Source: Verrucomicrobiota bacterium (GTDB lineage: Bacteria; Verrucomicrobiota; Verrucomicrobiia; Verrucomicrobiales; Verrucomicrobiaceae). Taken from it: a DNA stretch of 64,000 bases. This document shows, piece by piece, positions 1 to 8,281 of this stretch; position 1 is the first letter of the stretch; every line of letters begins with the position of its first letter. The notes beneath the pieces are model-generated. The model did no database searches. It saw only the letters and a list, made by a program, of their open reading frames with translations, and was not told the origin of the DNA. Made by a program: the position numbers and the translations under genes. The stretch spans positions 62,001 to 126,000 of the forward strand of contig JANYCZ010000045.1 in NCBI GenBank assembly GCA_025360015.1, written 5' to 3'.

Positions 1-339
1 GACCTCAAGTCACGCGGTCTGCTCGACAGCACGCTCGTCATCTGGGCCGGAGAATTTGGCCGCACGCCCTTCGCGCAGGGCACCGATGGCCGCGACCACA
101 ATCCCTACGGCTTCACCATCTGGATGGCCGGTGGCGGCGTCAAACCCGGCCACATCTACGGCGGCACGGATGACTTCGGCTACCACGCCATCGAAAACGC
201 CTGCACCGTCTATGACATGTGGGCCACCGTGCTGCACCTCATGGGCATTGATCATGAGCAGCTCACCTACCGCTTCAGCGGCCGCGACCTTCGCCTCACG
301 GATGTGCACGGCAACGTGCTGCGCGATGTGATCGCGTAA
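1..339 (+). CDS. DUF1501 family protein, C-terminal part (cut by window edge)
   Basis: The frame is open from base 1 and ends at TAA 337-339, so only the last 112 codons are present. The fragment reads [26 protein letters not shown], then a tail with [14 protein letters not shown] and [13 protein letters not shown]. This is the typical end of DUF1501 proteins, sulfatase/alkaline-phosphatase-like secreted proteins abundant in Planctomycetes and Verrucomicrobia and usually paired with a DUF1549/DUF1553 cytochrome-type gene. The catalytic role of the family is not established. The partner gene, if any, lies upstream of the window. The next gene is convergent. Confidence 0.88.
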   Translation, partial: DLKSRGLLDSTLVIWAGEFGRTPFAQGTDGRDHNPYGFTIWMAGGGVKPGHIYGGTDDFGYHAIENACTVYDMWATVLHLMGIDHEQLTYRFSGRDLRLTDVHGNVLRDVIA

Positions 340-438
340 GCATCTGGGGTAGGGCGGGCTGTCCTCAGCCCGGCCGCCAGCGTGAACTTCAACACCTGCG
401 GCCACCAAGGACAAGAACAGAACTCAAAGGCCGAAGGC

Positions 439-459
439 GGCGCTTGCGGAGCAAGCGCC
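439..459. repeat. perfect 9-bp-stem hairpin between convergent genes
   Basis: GGCGCTTGC, loop GGA, GCAAGCGCC. It sits between the DUF1501 gene and the convergent oxidoreductase gene with no T-run on either side. It may act as a bidirectional transcription barrier or be a dispersed palindromic repeat; the sequence cannot decide. Confidence 0.5.
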
Positions 460-475
460 TACCAGCCAGATCAGA

Positions 476-1855
476 CTACACCTCCAGCTTCCACGGACCG
501 CGATACTCACGGCTCAGCAGTTTGCTGGCGTCCGCATCACCGATGATCTCTTCCTTCACGGGATCCCATTTGATGGCACGGTTGGTGAGGAACGAAATGA
601 GGGCGAGATGGCCGGGAGTGGCGCTGCGATGCGCGGTCTCCACCGGTGTAACGGTGGGCTGGCGGCTCTTCACGCTGTCGAGGAAGTTGCGATGATGCCC
701 CTTGGTTTCATAGAGACGCGTTTTGATGATGTCGTCCCCGAGCTTCGGCGCTTTGGCCACTTCGATGATCTCGCTCTTCGGATCCTTCTCGTCCTTGCGC
801 CTCTTCACCAGTTGTTTAAACGCCGGGTTCGAGCAGTCGTAGGCACCGCTGCGATTCACATAGACCCAGCCGTCAGCACCGATCCACTTGGTGCCCATCT
901 TGATGTCGTCATGGCCACCTGCGATGGTCATGACAATGTCGCCCGCATACTTGGCTTCGGCGCGGTATTTCGTGGCGGTGTTCCAGATGTCCGTGCGCGG
1001 CGGCATGTCCACCTGAATGGGGCTGACCTCAAGCGGGCCGCTGCTGTCCATGTCCATGCCCCAGTGGGCGATGTCGCAATGGTGGCCCACCCAATCGAGC
1101 AATTGACCGCCGCCGATGTTGTAATCCCAACGCCAGTTTTTATGCACGCGGCACTCAATGTAGTCCTGCATTGTCGCCGGACCGATCCACATCTCGTAAT
1201 CGAGCTCGGGCGGCGGTGGCGTGACGCTGCGCTTGTCGCCGGTTTTGGCGAAATCGCTGTGCCCGCTCGGCAGACCTACGTGCACTTCCTTCAGCTTTCC
1301 AATGAGTCCGTTGCGCACGATTTCAGCGCCGATGCGGAAGTTGTCCTCACTGCGCTGCCAGGAGCCGGTCTGCCAGACACGCCCATGTTTCTGCACAGCC
1401 TTCACAATGGCCTGCTGCTCGGCGATGGTGCGCGCCAGCGGCTTCTCACCGTAGATGTCCTTGCCGTTTTTCGCGGCTTCAATGGCGGTCAGCGCATGCC
1501 AGTTGTCCGGCAGCGCCAGCATGACGGTGTCGATGTCCTTGCGGGCCATGACTTCGCGGTAGTCGTGGTAAGGTTTGCAGTCCTGGTTCTTGTAAGCGCC
1601 GTTGATGGTGTCCAGCGCCTTCTGCAAATTGCGTTTGTCGATGTCGCACGCGGCCACAATCTGACAGTCCTGCTCCTGGAGGAATTTACTGGTGTTGCTT
1701 GGCCCCATCATGCCCCAGCCGAAGACGGCCATGGTGATCTTGCTCGAAGGCGCATTCTGCCCGATCACACTGGCAGGAATGATGGTGGGAAAGCCGATGG
1801 CAGCGGCAGACTTGACGAGGAAATGACGGCGGGAGGAAACAGGAATGCGTTTCAT
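476..1855 (-). CDS. Gfo/Idh/MocA family oxidoreductase, Tat-exported
   Basis: 459 aa from the chosen start ATG at 1855. A frame extension to 1933 adds only low-quality sequence, while the chosen start places a twin-arginine signal (SRRHFLVKSAAA) at the N-terminus. A Rossmann NAD(P)-binding segment follows (MAVFGWGMMGPSN), then the family motif YGEKPLA and a C-terminal substrate domain including GGGQLLDWVGHHCDIAHWG. Secreted members of this family are numerous in Verrucomicrobia and Planctomycetes and act, where known, on sugars or cyclitols with a tightly held nicotinamide cofactor. The substrate cannot be read from sequence. The gene stands alone, convergent with the DUF1501 gene. Confidence 0.9.
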   Translation of the reverse strand: MKRIPVSSRRHFLVKSAAAIGFPTIIPASVIGQNAPSSKITMAVFGWGMMGPSNTSKFLQEQDCQIVAACDIDKRNLQKALDTINGAYKNQDCKPYHDYREVMARKDIDTVMLALPDNWHALTAIEAAKNGKDIYGEKPLARTIAEQQAIVKAVQKHGRVWQTGSWQRSEDNFRIGAEIVRNGLIGKLKEVHVGLPSGHSDFAKTGDKRSVTPPPPELDYEMWIGPATMQDYIECRVHKNWRWDYNIGGGQLLDWVGHHCDIAHWGMDMDSSGPLEVSPIQVDMPPRTDIWNTATKYRAEAKYAGDIVMTIAGGHDDIKMGTKWIGADGWVYVNRSGAYDCSNPAFKQLVKRRKDEKDPKSEIIEVAKAPKLGDDIIKTRLYETKGHHRNFLDSVKSRQPTVTPVETAHRSATPGHLALISFLTNRAIKWDPVKEEIIGDADASKLLSREYRGPWKLEV

Positions 1856-2072
1856 GGGAGTGGTTTGGCTGACAGCAGAGTTGTAATCGAGACCCCGAGG
1901 GCAAGTCCAGCCGCAAATGCGCTGTCGGTGCATGATACAGCCTGCTTAAAGCGCGAGAGCGTCCTGGAGTGCGTGCGGTTCACCGCCGCTTTCGAACGTC
2001 CATCGGCCAGCGGAAAGCTCCAGAGGACTGGAGCAGTCCAAAACGCAAAGCGCACACGCCTGCTGAGACGAA

Positions 2073-2549
2073 CTAGCAGCTCGTCGGCACCCGCTGCGCC
2101 AGCTTCACGGTGTGCGGAATGGCCCCGATCACAAAGTTGAGGCAATCGACGGCTCCCTGCGGTTTGCCTGGGAGGGCGATGACGAGGCTGCGATCCACCA
2201 CCGCCGCCAGGCTGCGGGAGAGAATGGCGTTCGGAGTCAGTTCCAGCGACTTCATCCTCATCAACTCGCCAAAGCCGGGAATCTCCACCCGCATGATGCC
2301 GCGGATGGCTTCAGGGGTGACATCGCGCTCGGCGATGCCCGTCCCCCCCGTGGTGAGGATCAGCGCGCAGCCTTGCGCGGCAAAGGAACGAATGGCCTCC
2401 TGAATGCGCAGAAGGTCATCGGGGATGATCGCCTCGGCAGCGACCCCCCAGCCATAACCCTCCGCCGCCTGCTTCAACGCGGGGCCGCCCAGATCTTCAT
2501 AGACGCCCTGGCTGGCACGGTCGGAAACAGTGATGATGCCGACCTGCAT
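2073..2549 (-). CDS. mogA: molybdopterin adenylyltransferase MogA/MoaB family
   Basis: 158 aa, the usual family length. It starts MQVGIITVSDRAS and carries the MPT-binding motifs TTGGTGIAERDVTPEA and LPGKPQGA. MogA adenylates molybdopterin ahead of molybdate insertion in the cytoplasm; MoaB paralogs share these motifs, so the exact paralog is uncertain. It lies 47 bp downstream of prc on the same strand and could be cotranscribed, though no functional link is evident. Confidence 0.88.
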   Translation of the reverse strand: MQVGIITVSDRASQGVYEDLGGPALKQAAEGYGWGVAAEAIIPDDLLRIQEAIRSFAAQGCALILTTGGTGIAERDVTPEAIRGIMRVEIPGFGELMRMKSLELTPNAILSRSLAAVVDRSLVIALPGKPQGAVDCLNFVIGAIPHTVKLAQRVPTSC

Positions 2550-2596
2550 TCGTTGCGATGTATCCGCAGTGATTTGCGTGAAGTCCGGAGCGCCGC

Positions 2597-4990
2597 TTAC
2601 TGCGCCTTGGTGCTTGCCTGGGACTTGTCCCCGGTCTTGGCCGCTGTGGTGGGCTTGTGGTCAAGCTCCAGCAGGTCACGCAGAATATGAATGGTTTCCA
2701 GCTTCACCGGCTCCACGCCATAGGGGAATTTGGATTCGTCACTGCCGCTGTCGTCATCCTTGGAGGCCGTGCGCATGCCGGAGTTCATCTCCTTGCTGAA
2801 GGCAGACTCGGGCACCAGATCAGGCTTGTCCACGTTGTCGAGCGTGAGGTGGTAGGTCTTGAAGCCATTGTCCTTGATGCGTTCAGCCACTTCCTTGGCA
2901 CGCTTGGCGCGTTCCTCCGTTTGCTTGTCACGGCGGGCTTCTGTGTCCAGACGCTCCTGCTCACGCTCTTTCAGATTCAGAGAGACCGTGTTGTGGTCGA
3001 TCTTTTCCTTCAGTCGCTTGGATTCATCCATCACGGTTTGAAACTCAGGATTGGCGGCGATGCGGCTCTTCACACGAGCGTTGATCTCTTCAATCGGGAA
3101 CGGCTCTTTGCGGAAGAGGGGATATTTGCGCGCCGGAATGGTGTCATACGGCAACGGATTTTCCGCCGAGGATTCGCCGATGTCCAGCACGTCGCGGATT
3201 GAAGGCAGCGGGATGTCGGCTTCGACCCCTTTGAGCTGGGTGGAGCCACCGGCGATGCGGTAGAACTTCTGAATCGTCACCTTGAGATCCCCAGCGCCTT
3301 TTTTGTCGCTGAAGAAGGGCATGTAACGCTCCACCGGCAGGATGGTCTGCACCGTGCCTTTGCCGAATGTAGACTTGTCTCCCACGATGAGCGCACGACG
3401 GTAGTCCTGCAGTGCTGCGGCCAAAATCTCGGAGGCGGAAGCACTGGCTTTGTTGGTGAGAACGATCATCGGGCCGTCATACACGGGCTTTTCATTTTCG
3501 CAGTCACGCCAGGTGATGCTGCCGCGCCAGTCCTTGGCCTGCACCACGGGGCCGGCAGGAATGAAGAGACCGGTGAGCTTGATGGCTTCATCGAGGGAGC
3601 CGCCGCCGTTGTCACGAAGATCAAGTACGAGGCCGTCGATCTTTTCCTTCATCAGTCGGCGCAGCAGGCGCTCCACGTCCACACTGGTGCTGACGGTGCC
3701 GTTTTCCATGTCGGCGTAGAAATTGGAGAGATTGATCCACCCCACTTTGAGTGTCTTGCCGAGATCTGGGGGGGTGACGAGGAGTTCTGCATTCGCGAGC
3801 TTCTCCTTCAGCGGCACCTTGTCGCGCACGATGGAGATGATCTTGTTGCCGGAAGGATCGTCAGCAGGAACGATCTTGATGCGGACGGTGGTGTTCACTT
3901 CACCGCGGATCATATCGACGATCTTCTGCAGCTTGAGATACTTCACATCCACGAACTCGTCATCTCCTTGGGCGACGGCGATGATGCGGTCATTCAGTTT
4001 GAGCACCCCTTGCTTGTCGGCAGGGCCGCCGACAACGATGCCCTGGATCTCAGCGCCGTCATCCTTCTGGCCGAGCAGCGCGCCAATGCCCACGAGCTGG
4101 TGCTGCATGTGGATCTTGAAGTTGTCGCTCTCATCCGTGCTCATGTACTCGGTGTGGGGGTCATAGGCAGTGGCCAGGCTGGAGAGGAAGAAGTTCACGA
4201 CTTCCTTGGTGTCGTTCTCGTCGATGCTCTCAAGCAGACGCGTGTAGTCTTTCAGCACGCGCTCCTTGGGCGTCAGCTCCTTGTCTTTGTCCTTCTCCTT
4301 CTTGACCGCCACTTTGGGAGTTGTTTCTCCGTCTGCGGTCGGCTTCGGGGCTTCGATCACCTTGCGTTCATCCGTCGGCACCGCCTCGGATTTGGCGTCA
4401 GGTTTGGCCTCGGCAGTAGCGGCTTTCTTGGCGGCGGCCTTTTCAGCCTTCTTCTTTTCATCACGCTCGTGGGTTTCATCGGCGATGCGTTCCGCCAGCA
4501 AATTGTCCTCGATGATTTCCAGCCACAGCTTGTCCTGCGCGGCCTTGTCCTTCGGCCATGGCGCTTTGTCGCGCTTGATCTCGATGGTGCGCTTCGAGTC
4601 AAAGGTGAACTTGTTGGCATCCAGCGCCTTCTTGAGGAAGTCCACGCGCTCTTTCACGCGCTGCTTATAAATATCATAGATCTCGATGGCGGGGCTGATG
4701 TTCCGCATCAGCACATGGTCGTCGAGCGTGGTTTCATACTTGTCCTTGAAGCCCGCCACATCCTGCTCGGTGAAGAAGATGTGTTTGAAGTCCAGCATGT
4801 TCAGGTAGTTGTGCAGCATCTCCCCGGACACCTTGTCATCGAAGTCCTGCTTCGAGTAGTGGTGGTTCTGCAGCATGTAGGCCACATGCATGGCCACCTG
4901 GCCAAAATTGGTCTCCGCTTGCGCCGAAGGAATGAGGAGCGCGAGGGCAGAAGCCGCAGCCGCGACAGGGGTGAGAAGGAATCGATTCAT
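2597..4990 (-). CDS. prc: carboxy-terminal processing (tail-specific) protease Prc
   Basis: 797 aa from ATG 4990, where a signal peptide begins (MNRFLLTPVAAAASALALLI, cleaved near SAQAE). An upstream in-frame extension lacks this signal. The order is Tsp N-terminal helical region, a Lys/Glu/Ala-rich charged insert at about residues 195-255, a PDZ domain (about 300-385, GIVVGGPADKQGVL), the S41 peptidase core and the Tsp C-terminal region. The Ser-Lys dyad is visible: Ser518 in NKASASASEI and Lys544 in STFGKGTVQ, with one residue more between them than in E. coli Prc. It should cleave periplasmic proteins from their C-terminus. It is longer than the E. coli protein (682 aa), mainly through the charged insert. 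Confidence 0.95.
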   Translation of the reverse strand: MNRFLLTPVAAAASALALLIPSAQAETNFGQVAMHVAYMLQNHHYSKQDFDDKVSGEMLHNYLNMLDFKHIFFTEQDVAGFKDKYETTLDDHVLMRNISPAIEIYDIYKQRVKERVDFLKKALDANKFTFDSKRTIEIKRDKAPWPKDKAAQDKLWLEIIEDNLLAERIADETHERDEKKKAEKAAAKKAATAEAKPDAKSEAVPTDERKVIEAPKPTADGETTPKVAVKKEKDKDKELTPKERVLKDYTRLLESIDENDTKEVVNFFLSSLATAYDPHTEYMSTDESDNFKIHMQHQLVGIGALLGQKDDGAEIQGIVVGGPADKQGVLKLNDRIIAVAQGDDEFVDVKYLKLQKIVDMIRGEVNTTVRIKIVPADDPSGNKIISIVRDKVPLKEKLANAELLVTPPDLGKTLKVGWINLSNFYADMENGTVSTSVDVERLLRRLMKEKIDGLVLDLRDNGGGSLDEAIKLTGLFIPAGPVVQAKDWRGSITWRDCENEKPVYDGPMIVLTNKASASASEILAAALQDYRRALIVGDKSTFGKGTVQTILPVERYMPFFSDKKGAGDLKVTIQKFYRIAGGSTQLKGVEADIPLPSIRDVLDIGESSAENPLPYDTIPARKYPLFRKEPFPIEEINARVKSRIAANPEFQTVMDESKRLKEKIDHNTVSLNLKEREQERLDTEARRDKQTEERAKRAKEVAERIKDNGFKTYHLTLDNVDKPDLVPESAFSKEMNSGMRTASKDDDSGSDESKFPYGVEPVKLETIHILRDLLELDHKPTTAAKTGDKSQASTKAQ

Positions 4991-5093
4991 GGGGTGTCGT
5001 GATCTATAACGAGCCTCGTGGCCAGAATTGCTTGGAGATTTTGGCTTTTCCATGTTGAAAAGTCCAACGCTTTCCCGTCTTTCGCCATCCCCC

Positions 5094-5711
5094 ATGTCCG
5101 ACCCCCTTACCTATACCGGCGGTATCGCCGCCACCAACGGCCACCTCTTCACCCTCCCTGGCGGCACGGTCCTCGTGGATGCGCCGGACGGCATCGCCGC
5201 CTGGCTCAAGCAGCAAAAGGTGAAGGTGGACGCTCTCTTCCTCACCCACCAACACTTTGACCACGTCCTGGATGCCGCCGCCGTGAAAGCCGACCACGGC
5301 TGCCGGGTGTACTCCTTTGCCCCCTACTCCCGCGACCTGACGCTGGAGATCCTCTACGGAGCCGTGACAGGGAGCCCCTTCTCCGTGACGCCCTTCGTAG
5401 TCGATGAAATTCTCGAGGGTCAAAGCCAGATCGAAGCCCTCGGCGAGACTTGGAAGCTCTACCATGTGCCCGGCCATTCCCCGGACAGCCTCTGCTTCCT
5501 TCTCGCGGCCCAAAACCTCCTCTTCGGCGGTGACGTACTCTTTCTGGATGGCGTGGGCCGCACCGATTTCCCCAATGGCTCCACACAGCAGCTCCTCAGC
5601 GGCATCGTGGAAAAACTCTTCGTCCTGCCTGATGCCACCCGCGTCTTCCCCGGCCACGGCGACGACACTACCATTGGCCGCGAGCGCCGCGAAAACCCCT
5701 TCCTCACCTGA
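5094..5711 (+). CDS. MBL-fold metallo-hydrolase (glyoxalase II-like)
   Basis: 205 aa from ATG 5094 (MSDPLTYTGGI); a longer frame starts at 5028 but overlaps the divergent prc upstream region and adds nothing recognisable. Metal ligands of the metallo-beta-lactamase fold are present: THQHFDH at residues 49-55, VPGHSPDS, FGGDVLF and VFPGHGDDT. The size and motif spacing match small hydroxyacylglutathione-hydrolase-like enzymes. The true substrate is unknown. The stop lies 10 bp before rlmN, so the two are probably cotranscribed. Confidence 0.87.
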   Translation: MSDPLTYTGGIAATNGHLFTLPGGTVLVDAPDGIAAWLKQQKVKVDALFLTHQHFDHVLDAAAVKADHGCRVYSFAPYSRDLTLEILYGAVTGSPFSVTPFVVDEILEGQSQIEALGETWKLYHVPGHSPDSLCFLLAAQNLLFGGDVLFLDGVGRTDFPNGSTQQLLSGIVEKLFVLPDATRVFPGHGDDTTIGRERRENPFLT

Positions 5712-5721
5712 GCCCCCCCTG

Positions 5722-6798
5722 ATGCCACGATCATTCCATGACCTGATCTTCGACCAGCTCCGCGAGGTCATCGTAGCCGCAGGTCTGCGCCCAGCCCATG
5801 CAGGCACGCTTTGGAATACCCTGCACTTCAAAGCCATGGCCGATCCCCTCGCCCGCGAGGATCTGCCGCCGCCTCTGCGCAAATGGCTCACGCAGGTGCT
5901 GAGCGATGGCTCATGGATGCTCGATGTGCCACCCGCCACTTTGGACACCCCTAGCAGCGATGGATTGACGCACAAATTCCTCCTCCGCATGGCCGATGCG
6001 CAGGAGATCGAGACCGTCGTCATGGGCTACCCCGGCCGCCACACCGCCTGCGTCAGCACCCAGGCAGGCTGCGCCATGGGCTGCGTGTTTTGCGCCACCG
6101 GCCAGATGGGTTTCGTCCGCCACCTGCGCCCCGGTGAAATCGTCGCCCAGGTGCTGCATGCCCAGCGCAGCGTGCGCGCCAAAGGTGAGATCAAAGGCCT
6201 GCGCAATCTCGTCTTCATGGGCATGGGCGAGCCCCTGCACAACTACGATGCCGTAATGACGGCGCTCGACATCATCTGCGACACCCGTGGGCTGAACATC
6301 GGCCCCAGCAAGATCAGCGTCTCCACCGTCGGCGTGGTGCCCGGCATCCTGCGCATGGCGATGGAAAAGCGGCCCTACAATCTCGCCGTCAGCCTCCACG
6401 CCGCCACGGAGGAGGAGCGCGCGAAACTCATCCCCGCCAATCAGCGCTGGCCCCTGGCCGATCTCATCGCCGCCTGCCGCAGCTACAATGCACAAACCGG
6501 CCGCCGCATCTTCTTCGCCTGGACCTTGATCGAAGGCGTCAATGACACGCCCGTGCATGCGCAGCGCATCGCCGAGCTGCTCCACGGCCTGGATGCCCAC
6601 ATCAATCTCATCCCCCTCAATCGCACCGACGGCTACACCGGCACCGAAAGCAGCGACAGCTCCGCCGACACCTTCCACCGCATCCTCCAAGAAGCCGGTT
6701 TCCCCTGCACCATCCGGCAACGCCGCGGCATTGATGTGGCGGCTGGATGTGGCCAGCTCAAGGCGGCGAAAAACGCGAGGCGGAAGGCGACGGCTTGA
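5722..6798 (+). CDS. rlmN: 23S rRNA (adenine2503-C2)-methyltransferase RlmN
   Basis: 358 aa from ATG 5722 (MPRSFHDLIFDQ); the open frame extends upstream through the MBL gene, but this start is 10 bp after that gene's stop. The radical-SAM cluster motif is GCAMGCVFCATGQMG. The methyl-carrying and catalytic cysteine regions are visible as CVSTQAGC and, near the C-terminus, IDVAAGCGQL. NLVFMGMGEPLHN and VSLHAA are further family motifs. RlmN methylates A2503 of 23S rRNA and A37 of some tRNAs. The length is normal. Confidence 0.96.
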   Translation: MPRSFHDLIFDQLREVIVAAGLRPAHAGTLWNTLHFKAMADPLAREDLPPPLRKWLTQVLSDGSWMLDVPPATLDTPSSDGLTHKFLLRMADAQEIETVVMGYPGRHTACVSTQAGCAMGCVFCATGQMGFVRHLRPGEIVAQVLHAQRSVRAKGEIKGLRNLVFMGMGEPLHNYDAVMTALDIICDTRGLNIGPSKISVSTVGVVPGILRMAMEKRPYNLAVSLHAATEEERAKLIPANQRWPLADLIAACRSYNAQTGRRIFFAWTLIEGVNDTPVHAQRIAELLHGLDAHINLIPLNRTDGYTGTESSDSSADTFHRILQEAGFPCTIRQRRGIDVAAGCGQLKAAKNARRKATA

Positions 6799-7110
6799 GC
6801 GCCTTGTCAGATGGAGCCCCTGCGTCCCGCGGGCCGTCTTCCCGCGTCTCGCGGAAGACCGTCTCCTGACACTCGCATCGGGTACAGACCTCACCGCCTG
6901 CGGCAAGGCCCCTTCGGCAGCCATTCTTCAGCGGATGCCCAGCCCACAGGTGTAAAGCATAGAGCGCACCCAGCGAGACGCCGGATGCAGCACGCGGGAC
7001 GCGTGCGCTCCTGCGCTGCATGAACTCCCCGTGAACCCAGCGTGAATTCATCTTCATAAATCGTCCACCGCTTGCCGTTGCAGCACGAAGAGGCGTATCA
7101 TCCGCTCGTC
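6799..7110. repeat. 312-bp gene-free gap with imperfect inverted repeat and hairpin
   Basis: No convincing gene. A 22-bp segment at 6813-6834 (GGAGCCCCTGCGTCCCGCGG...) is matched in inverted orientation at 6990-7011 with about three mismatches. Just inside the left arm, GTCTTCC and GGAAGAC (about 6836-6860) form a second hairpin around CGCG/CGC. The layout suggests a small non-autonomous palindromic repeat. The upstream region of the DUF1361 gene occupies the right end. Confidence 0.5.
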
Positions 7111-7761
7111 ATGACCACCCGCGTTTTTCTGCTAAATCTCCTCGCCTGCCTCTGGTGCTGCATCGTGCTGAATCTCCGCTTCCATCTCGCGGGCCATCAC
7201 TACTACGCCTTCATGCTGTGGAATCTCTTCCTGGCCGCCATCCCCCTGGGCCTCAGTCTTAGCCTGCGCCTCATCAACCGCTTCATCCTGGCGCTGCCCG
7301 TGCTTGCCGCATGGCTGCTGTTCTTTCCCAATGCGCCCTATGTCCTCACCGACCTGATGCATCTCAATGAGCACCCCGGCAACGTCCCCGAGTGGCTCGA
7401 TCTCCTCATGCTGCTCTCCTTTGGCCTCGTCGCGCTGTGGTTCGGCTTTCAGTCCCTCCACATCGTGCAGCATTGGTTTGCGCGGAAGTTTTCTCACGCC
7501 ACGGCATGGGGGGTCAGTGTCGTCTCACTCGGCCTCAGCGGCTTTGGCATCTACCTCGGCCGCTTTGACCGGTGGAACAGCTGGGACCTCCTGCACCGGC
7601 CCGTGTCTTTGCTCAGCCGCATCGCCTCTTACGTCCTCCATCCCCTGGCCCACACGCACATCTGGGGCTTCACCCTTGGCTTTGGCACCCTGCTCATTCT
7701 CGCCTACCTCTTCTGGTTTTCGGCAGTGCCAACAGCACCGGACAGTCGTAAGATCGACTAG
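7111..7761 (+). CDS. DUF1361 integral membrane protein
   Basis: 216 aa from ATG 7111 (MTTRVFLLNLLA). Six or seven hydrophobic segments are visible. The DUF1361 signature LLFFPNAPYVLTDLMHL is at residues 69-85, followed by the conserved GxYLGRFxRWNSWD block. The function of the family is unknown. Its stop is 2 bp before the GTG start of the DCC-family gene, so the pair is very likely one transcript. Confidence 0.87.
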   Translation: MTTRVFLLNLLACLWCCIVLNLRFHLAGHHYYAFMLWNLFLAAIPLGLSLSLRLINRFILALPVLAAWLLFFPNAPYVLTDLMHLNEHPGNVPEWLDLLMLLSFGLVALWFGFQSLHIVQHWFARKFSHATAWGVSVVSLGLSGFGIYLGRFDRWNSWDLLHRPVSLLSRIASYVLHPLAHTHIWGFTLGFGTLLILAYLFWFSAVPTAPDSRKID

Positions 7762-7763
7762 CC

Positions 7764-8180
7764 GTGCCCCACTACGATCCCAGCCACGACCACCTGCTCC
7801 TCTTTGACGGCGTCTGCCATCTCTGCGATGCCAGTGTGCAGTTCATCCTGCGGCACGATCCTCTTGGCAAAATCAAATTCGCCCCCATTCAAAGCCCTAT
7901 CGGCAGCCAGCTCTACGCCCAGCACGGCCTCGATCCCGCAGCTCCGAGCGCGATGCTCTTCCTCACCCCGCAGGGCGCATTCAAAGCCAGCGATGCCGCT
8001 CTCGAAATCGCCCGCACCCTCGGCGGAGTTTCGAAACTCGCGCTCATTTTCAAACCACTGCCACGTGTCCTGCGTGATGCCGCTTACTACTTCATCGCAC
8101 GCAACCGCTACCGCTGGTTCGGCAAAGACGATTCCTGCATGATGCCGACGGCGGAGTTGAAGTCGCGCATGCTGGAATAG
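7764..8180 (+). CDS. DCC-family thiol-disulfide oxidoreductase (DUF393)
   Basis: 138 aa, starting at GTG 7764 just after the DUF1361 stop. The diagnostic LLFDGVCHLCDASVQF contains the CxxC-type pair that names the DxxCxxC family; a conserved tail with AYYFIARNRYRWFGK and a terminal Cys (DSCMMP) follows. The proteins are thioredoxin-fold-like and presumed redox-active in the cytoplasm or at the membrane, with no proven substrate. The tight pairing with a membrane protein hints at joint action. Confidence 0.9.
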   Translation: MPHYDPSHDHLLLFDGVCHLCDASVQFILRHDPLGKIKFAPIQSPIGSQLYAQHGLDPAAPSAMLFLTPQGAFKASDAALEIARTLGGVSKLALIFKPLPRVLRDAAYYFIARNRYRWFGKDDSCMMPTAELKSRMLE

Positions 8181-8281
8181 TACGATGGGCACCACTGCCC
8201 GTCGATTAGCGCTCGCGCACAGGCTCCCTCCATCGCACTTACTCCTCGCGCACCCCAAACCCCACGTGCTAGGTTCCCCGC

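Noticed and set aside
608..2140. 510-codon plus-strand open frame
   Set aside because: It is antisense to the oxidoreductase and mogA genes; its translation has no domain and arises from high-GC codon bias in the real genes.
3968..5002. 344-codon plus-strand open frame opposite prc
   Set aside because: Antisense shadow of prc with Leu/Val/His-rich, non-protein-like composition.
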